From: CAYZDV01 sp964477275
Lineage (GTDB): Bacteria; Acidobacteriota; Aminicenantia; Aminicenantales; Aminicenantaceae
Assembly (NCBI GenBank): GCA_964477275.1
Contig: CAYZDV010000066.1
Coordinates: 1-11,012 of the forward strand
DNA length: 11,012 nucleotides
Direction of reading: 5' to 3'
Shown piece after piece: positions 6,116-11,012 of the stretch. The first letter of the stretch is position 1; each line of letters begins with the position of its first letter. The translations under genes were made by a program, and so were the position numbers. Below the pieces are notes generated by a model. It had not been told where the DNA came from, did no database searches, and saw only the letters and a list, made by a program, of their open reading frames with translations.

Positions 6116-7730
6116 GTTTATTTTTATAACCGGCGGAGTTCTTTCCGCTCTGGGCAAAGGCATCGCAGCCGCTTCTGTCGGGACGCTGCTCGAAAGCCAT
6201 GGCTACAGGATTGCCCTTCAAAAATTTGACCCCTATTTGAACGTCGATCCGGGAACCATGAATCCCTTCCAGCATGGAGAGGTCTATGTGACGGATGACG
6301 GTGCGGAGACAGACCTCGACCTCGGGCACTACGAGAGATTCACATCAACGCAGACAGCCAGGGTTCACAACTGGACAGCCGGGAAAATCTATGAAGCAAT
6401 CATTCGCAAGGAGCGCAAAGGGGATTACCTGGGAAAAACCGTCCAGGTTATCCCTCATGTGACGGATGAAATCAAGAAAGCGTTCTTTGAGGCTGCCGAT
6501 GAGAACGAGATTGTCATCGTCGAGATCGGGGGAACGGTGGGAGACATCGAAAGCCAGCCTTTTCTCGAGGCCACCCGACAAATGAGGCTTTCTCGAGGGC
6601 CTGAGAATACGCTTTTTATCCACCTCACCCTGGTCCCTTATGTCAAGACTTCTGGAGAGCTGAAGACCAAACCCACCCAGCACAGTGTCCGCGAGCTTCA
6701 GGCCATCGGTATTCAGCCGGACATCATCCTCTGCCGGACCGACAGGCCTCTCGGCCAGGAAATAAAGGCCAAGATTTCTCTCTTCACCAACGTTCCCCTG
6801 GAAGCGGTAATCGCGGCCAGGGACGTGGACAACATCTACGAGATCCCGCTGTTGTTTGCTGAGGAGAACCTGGATGCCATCATCCTCAAGAAGCTGAACC
6901 TTCCCTCGAGGAAAAGGAATCTCGGCCGCTGGAAGGCTCTGGTAGAAAGGATGAAAAACCCCTGCGATGAAGTCCATATCGCTCTGGTCGGCAAGTATGC
7001 CGGCCTTCGTGATTCTTACATCAGCTTGAATCAGGCCCTGCTCCACGGAGGTATTTACCACCGTCTGAATGTCCGCATATCCTGGATAGAGGCCGAGGAC
7101 CTCGAGAGAAAAGACCCGGCGAAAATCCTGGCCTCAGCCGACGGGATTCTGGTCCCGGGCGGATTCGGAGTCCGGGGAATCGAAGGAAAGATCAAGGCCG
7201 TCACTTACGCCCGGAAGAAAAAGGTCCCGTATTTCGGAATCTGCCTGGGCATGCAGGTGGCGACCGTCGAGTTTGCCCGAAATGTCGCCGGGCTGAAAGG
7301 AGCCAACAGCAGCGAGTTTGACCCGAAAACCCCTCATAAGATTTTCTTCATGTGGAGAGAACTCAAGGGCGTCAAGGACCTGGGAGGAACGATGAGGCTC
7401 GGCCAGTTCCGCTGCCGTCTCGAAAAAAAATCCCTGGCAGCGAGAGCCTACGGCAGGCTGACCATCTTCGACCGCCACCGCCACCGCTACGAGTTCAACC
7501 CGGAATACGAGGAGACGCTGACCAGGGCCGGCCTTTTCATCTCCGGCAAAAATCCCGAGCATGACCTGGTGGAAATTGTGGAAATCCGGGACCACCCCTG
7601 GTTTCTCGGCTGTCAATTCCATCCCGAGTTCAAATCCAAACCCTTGAAGCCCCATCCTCTTTTCAAATCTTTCATCGGAGCGAGCTATGACTACCGTTGC
7701 CAGAGAAATCGCTATCGCCGGAAAAGTTAA
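6108..7730 (+). CDS. pyrG: CTP synthase
   Basis: PyrG aminates UTP to CTP using ATP and glutamine-derived ammonia. The 540 residues contain both domains. The synthetase domain has the P-loop-like SALGKGI (13-19), KFDPYLNVDPGTMNPFQHGEV (from 39) and IEIGGTVGDIE-type block (about 138-148). The class I glutamine amidotransferase domain has the oxyanion region PGGFGVRG (350-357), nucleophile Cys379 in FGICLGMQ, and the His505/Glu507 pair in FHPEFKSKP. No good Shine-Dalgarno precedes the ATG, and the start overlaps kdsB by eight bases, so translation is probably coupled. The family sequence normally ends soon after HPLFKSFIGAS; here it runs on about 14 more Arg/Tyr-rich residues because the frame reads through the first 44 bases of kdsA. 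The tail may have no function. Confidence 0.97.
   Translation: MTKFIFITGGVLSALGKGIAAASVGTLLESHGYRIALQKFDPYLNVDPGTMNPFQHGEVYVTDDGAETDLDLGHYERFTSTQTARVHNWTAGKIYEAIIRKERKGDYLGKTVQVIPHVTDEIKKAFFEAADENEIVIVEIGGTVGDIESQPFLEATRQMRLSRGPENTLFIHLTLVPYVKTSGELKTKPTQHSVRELQAIGIQPDIILCRTDRPLGQEIKAKISLFTNVPLEAVIAARDVDNIYEIPLLFAEENLDAIILKKLNLPSRKRNLGRWKALVERMKNPCDEVHIALVGKYAGLRDSYISLNQALLHGGIYHRLNVRISWIEAEDLERKDPAKILASADGILVPGGFGVRGIEGKIKAVTYARKKKVPYFGICLGMQVATVEFARNVAGLKGANSSEFDPKTPHKIFFMWRELKGVKDLGGTMRLGQFRCRLEKKSLAARAYGRLTIFDRHRHRYEFNPEYEETLTRAGLFISGKNPEHDLVEIVEIRDHPWFLGCQFHPEFKSKPLKPHPLFKSFIGASYDYRCQRNRYRRKS
7677..7680 (+). promoter_or_regulatory. Ribosome binding site deciding the kdsA start
   Basis: GGAG sits six bases before the ATG at 7687, inside the 3' part of pyrG. 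It supports this ATG as the true kdsA start despite the 44-base overlap with pyrG. Confidence 0.6.
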
Positions 7731-8535
7731 GATCGGAGGATCTCACCCCCTGTTTTTGATCGGGGGGCCTTGCGTCATAGAAAGCCATGACCATGCGTTC
7801 TTCATGGCTCGAGAAATCAAGAAGGTCTGTGAAGAGCTAAAAATTTCCTTCATTTTCAAGGCTTCCTTTGACAAAGCCAATCGCTCCTCGATCTCCTCTT
7901 ACAGGGGGCCGGGGTTGGAAGCCGGTCTGAAAACTCTCCACTTCATCAAATCCGAGCTGGGCATCCCTGTTCTGTCCGATGTCCATGAACCAGGGCAGGT
8001 CGAGAAAGCAGCCGAGGTCCTGGATGCGATCCAAATTCCCGCCTTTCTCTGCCGTCAGACAGACCTCGTCGTTGAGGCGGCCCGGACCGGAAAACCGCTC
8101 AACCTCAAGAAGGGACAATTTCTCTCCCCCTATGACATGAAAAACGTCGTGGACAAGGCTCTCAGCCAGGACAACGACAAGCTCATCCTCACTGAACGCG
8201 GCAGCTTTTTCGGCTACAACAATCTTGTCTTCGACATCCGGTCTATCCCGGTCATGAAGCAGTGGGGATTCCCGGTGGTCATCGACGCCTCGCACAGCAT
8301 TCAGAAGCCGGGTGTGGAGGGACGCTCTTCCGGAGGCGATGTCGAATTTATTCCCGATGTGGCCAAGGCCGGAGTCAGCGTCGGAGCAGATGGGGTCTTT
8401 CTCGAGATCCATGACAACCCGCCGGCCGCCCTTGCAGATAAACATAACTCATTGAATATAAATAACTTACATGGCATACTGTCCACCCTGCTCCGCATTA
8501 AAAAAGCAATCGGGATGAAGGAAGAAGAGCTTTAG
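7687..8535 (+). CDS. kdsA: Kdo-8-phosphate synthase, metal-dependent (class II) type
   Basis: KdsA condenses phosphoenolpyruvate with arabinose-5-phosphate to Kdo-8-phosphate. The 282 residues form a single TIM barrel. Conserved blocks are FKASFDKANRSSI (57-69), YRGPGLEAG (72-80), DVHEP (98-102), IPAFLCRQTDL (117-127), KKGQFLSP (141-148) and FGYNNLVFD (175-183). The four ligands that define the metal-dependent class (as in Aquifex) appear to be present: Cys29 in GGPCVIES, His203 in DASHSIQ, Glu240 in VFLEIH and Asp251 in LADKHN. The E. coli metal-independent enzyme has Asn at the Cys position. The start overlaps pyrG by 44 bases but has a clear GGAG. The C-terminal part (about 8431-8475) is AT-rich with codons rare elsewhere here (TCA, TTA, ATA), and a 15-base gap separates it from kdsD. 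Confidence 0.96.
   Translation: MTTVAREIAIAGKVKIGGSHPLFLIGGPCVIESHDHAFFMAREIKKVCEELKISFIFKASFDKANRSSISSYRGPGLEAGLKTLHFIKSELGIPVLSDVHEPGQVEKAAEVLDAIQIPAFLCRQTDLVVEAARTGKPLNLKKGQFLSPYDMKNVVDKALSQDNDKLILTERGSFFGYNNLVFDIRSIPVMKQWGFPVVIDASHSIQKPGVEGRSSGGDVEFIPDVAKAGVSVGADGVFLEIHDNPPAALADKHNSLNINNLHGILSTLLRIKKAIGMKEEEL
8452..8480 (+). promoter_or_regulatory. Weak candidate sigma-70 promoter inside the kdsA 3' end
   Basis: TTGAAT (8452-8457) and CATACT (8475-8480) are 17 bases apart, each matching four of six consensus positions. They lie in a local AT-rich patch at the end of kdsA and could drive kdsD-kdsC separately. Such matches arise by chance, so confidence is low. Confidence 0.2.
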
Positions 8536-8537
8536 GG

Positions 8538-8543
8538 TATAAT
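8538..8543 (+). promoter_or_regulatory. TATAAT -10 hexamer just before kdsD
   Basis: A perfect TATAAT lies in the 15-base gap between kdsA and kdsD and ends 7 bases before the kdsD ATG. Initiation from it would begin at or next to the ATG, giving a leaderless message, and kdsD indeed has no Shine-Dalgarno. No convincing -35 box is at the right distance (8515-8520 is ATGAAG) and there is no extended -10 TG, so promoter activity is uncertain. Confidence 0.3.
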
Positions 8544-8550
8544 AACCATC

Positions 8551-9522
8551 ATGGAAAAAAACGAAATCATCCAGACAGGCCAGAGAGTCCTGAAAATCGA
8601 GGCCAGGGCAGTGGCCAGCCTGGCCTCCCGGCTGGACGAAAATTTCGCCAGCGCTGTCGAACTCCTTTCCCGGACAAAGTCCCGGGTCATCGTCACCGGC
8701 ATGGGAAAATCAGGCCTTGTCGGCCGGAAAATCGCTGCCACCCTGTCATCCTGCGGGACGCCGGCCATTTTCATTCATCCTGCGGAAGCCGGGCACGGAG
8801 ACCTGGGGATGATCCTCAAGGAAGATGTGATCATCGCCATCTCCTACAGCGGAGAAACAGGGGAAATCCTCGACCTCCTGGATTTCATGAAAAGAGCCGG
8901 CATCAGGCTGATCAGCATCACCGGAAACAGGCGCTCGAAGCTGGCCAAGTACAGCGACATCGTGCTCGAGGCAAAGGTGGAAAAAGAGGCGGAGCCAAAC
9001 GGTCTGGTGCCCACGGCCAGTTCGACCGCTTCGCTGGCCATGGGGGATGCACTGGCCATCGCCTTGATGAAGAAAAAAGGGTTCGGAAAGGAAGATTTCG
9101 TTTTTTTCCATCCCAAAGGCCAGGTCAGGAAAAAGTTGCTCAAAATCAAAGAGCTGATGCACAAGGGAAAAGAGATTGCCTGCGTGACCGCAACAACCCC
9201 GATAAAAGGGGTGCTGGAAGAAATATCCCGGAAAAAATTGGGAATGACCTGCGTCGTGGACGGAGAGAAAAGGCTATGTGGAATAATCACCGACGGCGAC
9301 CTGAGACGCCTTCTCCAGAAGCACAGGAAAAGGCTGCTGGAAAAGACTGCCCGCGAATGCATGACTCCCCACCCCATCACCATCAACAAGGATGACCTGG
9401 CCACAGAAGCGTTGAACCTGATGGAGGAGAAAAAAATCACCTCTCTCATCGTCAAGAACAACAAAGGGAGAGTCGAAGGGATCATCCATCTGCATGACCT
9501 GTGGCGAACAGAGATGTTCTGA
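8551..9522 (+). CDS. kdsD: Arabinose-5-phosphate isomerase (SIS domain plus two CBS domains)
   Basis: KdsD (KpsF/GutQ family) converts ribulose-5-phosphate to arabinose-5-phosphate, the first committed Kdo precursor. The 323 residues are standard. The N-terminal SIS isomerase domain (about 30-195) contains GMGKSGLVGRK (50-60), HPAEAGHGDLGM (76-87), ISYSGETGEI (98-107) and PTASSTASLAMGDALA (154-169). The conserved catalytic-region His is likely His187, but the usual HPGGALGR block reads HPKGQVRK here (187-194), a visible divergence. Two CBS domains follow, about 205-262 (with GIITDGDLRR at 244-253) and 268-320. The CBS pair is typical of KdsD and may bind nucleotides. The gene lacks a clear ribosome binding site; a TATAAT lies seven bases upstream. 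Its TGA overlaps the kdsC ATG by one base. Confidence 0.95.
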   Translation: MEKNEIIQTGQRVLKIEARAVASLASRLDENFASAVELLSRTKSRVIVTGMGKSGLVGRKIAATLSSCGTPAIFIHPAEAGHGDLGMILKEDVIIAISYSGETGEILDLLDFMKRAGIRLISITGNRRSKLAKYSDIVLEAKVEKEAEPNGLVPTASSTASLAMGDALAIALMKKKGFGKEDFVFFHPKGQVRKKLLKIKELMHKGKEIACVTATTPIKGVLEEISRKKLGMTCVVDGEKRLCGIITDGDLRRLLQKHRKRLLEKTARECMTPHPITINKDDLATEALNLMEEKKITSLIVKNNKGRVEGIIHLHDLWRTEMF

Positions 9523-10067
9523 TGGAAGTCAAGGACCGCGCGCGAAAAATCAAGATGATCATCATGGACGTGGACGGCACTCTGACCAACGGCACCCTCC
9601 TCGTCCTCCCCGATGGTGAAGAACTCAAATCGTATAACGTCAAGGACGGCGCGGGCATCCTGCTCGCCCGGATGGCCGGGCTGAAGACGGGAATCATCAC
9701 CGGAAAAATCTCAAAGTCTGTCGAAATGAGGGCCGAAAAATTGAAGGTGGCGGATCTCTACCAGGGAGTCCTCGATAAAAAGAAAGCTCTGGCCGAAATT
9801 GTGGATAAAAACAATCTCGCTCCTGAACAGGTCGCTTACATCGGCGATGACCTTGGAGATCTGGAGGTGATCAAAACCGTCGGGCTGGCCGGAGCAGTGG
9901 CCGATGCCCATCTTCTCATCAAGAAAAACAGCCACTTTGTCTGCAGCCAGTCTGGAGGGAGGGGGGCTGTCCGCGAATTCATCGAGTTTATTCTCGAGGC
10001 CCAGGGCAAATGGAAAGACATCGAAGACAAGTTTAAGCACCTGAAAAACCAAAAAGGCCTGATATAA
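9522..10067 (+). CDS. kdsC: Kdo-8-phosphate phosphatase (HAD family, KdsC)
   Basis: KdsC hydrolyses Kdo-8-phosphate to free Kdo for activation by KdsB. From the ATG at 9522 the protein has 181 residues, the compact C0-type HAD fold without a cap, which is normally a tetramer. Motif I is DVDGTLTNG with nucleophile Asp16 and acid/base Asp18. Motif II is IITGK (58-62; Thr60, where ITGR is common). Motif III Lys is in DKKKAL (85-90). Motif IV is GDDLGD (108-113). VADAH (126-130) and SGGRGAVREF (144-153) are KdsC-specific blocks. A GTG at 9501 in the same frame would add seven residues, but it has no ribosome binding site, while ATG 9522 overlaps the kdsD stop as TGATG, a typical coupled start; hence the shorter start is preferred. 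Confidence 0.94.
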   Translation: MEVKDRARKIKMIIMDVDGTLTNGTLLVLPDGEELKSYNVKDGAGILLARMAGLKTGIITGKISKSVEMRAEKLKVADLYQGVLDKKKALAEIVDKNNLAPEQVAYIGDDLGDLEVIKTVGLAGAVADAHLLIKKNSHFVCSQSGGRGAVREFIEFILEAQGKWKDIEDKFKHLKNQKGLI

Positions 10068-10221
10068 ACCCGAAGACAGGAGCGCTCATTCCAGCAGCCG
10101 GAAGAGTGAATACAGCATGTATTTCTGCCCAATTTGCTCTGTTAGACCGGCAAGGGGAATTGCAATATGATGCATAGATTCTTTCCTCTGACAGGGATGA
10201 CGGAATTGCGGGAGGGAAAAA
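10068..10221 (+). other. Intergenic region with nested inverted repeats before the phosphohexomutase
   Basis: This 154-base gap follows kdsC, where lptC-lptA-lptB are common in related gene orders. GCCGG (10097-10101) can pair with CCGGC (10147-10151), AGAG (10103-10106) with CTCT (10137-10140), and inside them AATACA (10109-10114) with TGTATT (10118-10123) across a three-base loop. There is no U-tract after these arms, so it is not a standard terminator. An eight-base direct repeat GGAATTGC occurs at 10156-10163 and 10202-10209. No tRNA-like pattern or clear promoter was seen. A structured leader is possible but unproven. Confidence 0.35.
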
Positions 10222-10232
10222 GTGGACATTAA
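10167..10232 (+). CDS. Possible 21-codon small ORF overlapping the phosphohexomutase start
   Basis: The frame begins ATGATG, is preceded at 10152-10158 by AAGGGGA with eight bases of spacing, and ends at a TAA (10230-10232) that lies 11 bases inside the downstream gene. The peptide begins MMHRFFPLTGMTELR and has no recognised similarity. The good ribosome binding site and the overlap would suit translational coupling to the following GTG start, but a frame this short is easily accidental. Confidence 0.2.
   Translation: MMHRFFPLTGMTELREGKSGH
10211..10215 (+). promoter_or_regulatory. Ribosome binding site deciding the GTG start of the phosphohexomutase
   Basis: GGAGG with six bases of spacing precedes the GTG at 10222. 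No other start codon lies between this and the upstream in-frame TGA at 10198-10200, so this fixes the start. Confidence 0.75.
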
Positions 10233-11012
10233 GCCTGAAATTTTCAGACAGTACGACATCAGGGGAATAGTCGACAAAGACCTGACCCCGGAGACCGTTG
10301 AGGCCATCGGCCGCGGCATCGGAACCTATTTCCGGCGCAAGAAGGCTCGAAAAGTCGCCCTGGGCAGGGATTGCCGGCTGAGCTCACCGGCCTTCTCCGA
10401 ATCATTATCGCAGGGACTCCTGGCCACAGGATGTCACATTGTCGACCTGGGCATCATCCCCACGCCTGTTCTCTATTTTGCCATGTACTCCAATAAAATG
10501 GAGGCCGGAGTGATCGTCACCGGCTCTCATAACCCCCCCGAGTACAACGGGTTCAAGATGATGGTCGGCACGGACACCCTGTACGGAGACGCCATCCAGG
10601 AGATCTCTGCCATCATTCAAAACGATGATTTCATCGAGGAAGCGGTCTCCTCGAAGAGAAGCTATGACATTGTCCAGGAATACAAGAACACCATTGTGGC
10701 TGACATCAAGCTGACAAAAAAACTGAAGGTGGTGGTGGATGCCGGAAACGGAACAGCCGGCGTCGTGGCTGTCCCCGTCTTCGAGGCGCTCGGGTGCGAG
10801 GTGATTCCGCTTTACTGCGAGATGGATGGAACCTTTCCCCATCACCACCCTGATCCCACCCTGCCGGAGGCTCTCCAGGACCTGATTGCCAGAGTCCGGG
10901 AAACGCGGGCTCACCTCGGCATCGCCTACGATGGCGACGGCGACAGAATTGGAGCCATCGACGACAGAGGACACATCATCTGGGGAGACCAGCTGATGGT
11001 CTTCTTCGCCCG
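10222..11012 (+). CDS. Phosphomannomutase/phosphoglucomutase (ManB/AlgC-type alpha-D-phosphohexomutase), 3' end outside window
   Basis: The enzyme interconverts hexose 6-phosphate and hexose 1-phosphate (mannose and/or glucose), feeding nucleotide-sugar synthesis for LPS, exopolysaccharide or glycoproteins. The first 263 codons are present, about 55-60 percent of a usual 450-470 residue protein. Domain 1 opens with EIFRQYDIRGIV (6-17). The catalytic phosphoserine loop is VTGSHNPPEYNGFKM, with Ser102. Domain 2 carries the metal loop YDGDGDR with Asp237, Asp239 and Asp241. The TGSHNP form and FRQYDIRG opening favour the AlgC-like PMM/PGM group over PgmA or phosphoglucosamine mutase GlmM, but substrate choice depends on the sugar-binding loop beyond the window. 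The start is GTG with a strong GGAGG. It is separated from kdsC by 154 bases, so it may be its own transcription unit or the tail of the Kdo operon. Confidence 0.93.
   Translation, partial: MDIKPEIFRQYDIRGIVDKDLTPETVEAIGRGIGTYFRRKKARKVALGRDCRLSSPAFSESLSQGLLATGCHIVDLGIIPTPVLYFAMYSNKMEAGVIVTGSHNPPEYNGFKMMVGTDTLYGDAIQEISAIIQNDDFIEEAVSSKRSYDIVQEYKNTIVADIKLTKKLKVVVDAGNGTAGVVAVPVFEALGCEVIPLYCEMDGTFPHHHPDPTLPEALQDLIARVRETRAHLGIAYDGDGDRIGAIDDRGHIIWGDQLMVFFA

Noticed and set aside
7837..8445. A 202-codon minus-strand frame opposite kdsA
   Set aside because: It mirrors the highly conserved kdsA gene, shows no domain, and has no ribosome binding context.
9501..9521. Upstream GTG start for kdsC
   Set aside because: It has no ribosome binding site and lies in the kdsD coding region; the ATG at 9522 forms a TGATG overlap with the kdsD stop and gives a normal KdsC length.
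9800..9808. Perfect DnaA box (TTATCCACA) on the minus strand
   Set aside because: It lies inside kdsC, encoding part of an IVDK stretch, with no neighbouring boxes or AT-rich unwinding region. A single 9-mer in 11 kb on two strands is not rare enough to matter.
10109..10123. Hairpin AATACA/TGTATT as a kdsC terminator
   Set aside because: The stem is AT-rich and is not followed by a T-run, so it does not look like a rho-independent terminator.

Overview
The window is a compact, all-plus-strand stretch of a bacterial chromosome. It comes from a Gram-negative (diderm) bacterium that makes Kdo-containing lipopolysaccharide. By eye the base composition is moderately GC-rich, with strong avoidance of TTA, CTA and TCA codons in the first genes. 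The combination of an origin-type block (mnmE-mnmG-parA-parB plus a parS site), a bactofilin directly after parB, and a kdsB-pyrG-kdsA-kdsD-kdsC block recalls Deltaproteobacteria-like and Acidobacteriota/Aminicenantota-like lineages. The taxon cannot be fixed from the sequence alone.

Layout. Bases 1-42 may be the tail of a jag-like gene, followed by a 119-base leader. Then come mnmE (162-1529) and mnmG (1536-3389), which together modify wobble uridines in tRNA. A consensus parS site (3378-3393) straddles the mnmG stop codon. parA (3404-4159), parB (4156-5010) and a bactofilin (4998-5393) form the segregation/cytoskeleton part. The Kdo part follows without a break: kdsB (5390-6115), CTP synthase pyrG (6108-7730), kdsA (7687-8535), kdsD (8551-9522) and kdsC (9522-10067). 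After a 154-base gap with possible RNA structure, a GTG-initiated phosphohexomutase (10222 to the window end, incomplete) begins.

How the genes work together. KdsD makes arabinose-5-phosphate, KdsA condenses it with PEP to Kdo-8-phosphate, KdsC removes the phosphate, and KdsB activates Kdo with CTP supplied by PyrG. The whole Kdo activation route is therefore present. ParB is also a CTP-binding protein in its family, so a CTP producer and two CTP users lie in one chain of overlapping genes. Nearly every junction from parA to kdsA, and kdsD/kdsC, overlaps or touches, which suggests one translationally coupled transcript with a possible internal promoter before kdsD.

Ordinary housekeeping genes dominate and no defence system, mobile element, tRNA, rRNA or CRISPR array was seen. 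The most useful non-gene signals are the parS site, the fused segregation/Kdo gene order lacking rsmG, the 44-base pyrG/kdsA overlap, the metal-dependent KdsA signature, and the structured gap before the phosphohexomutase. No stretch over 300 bases lacks a gene.
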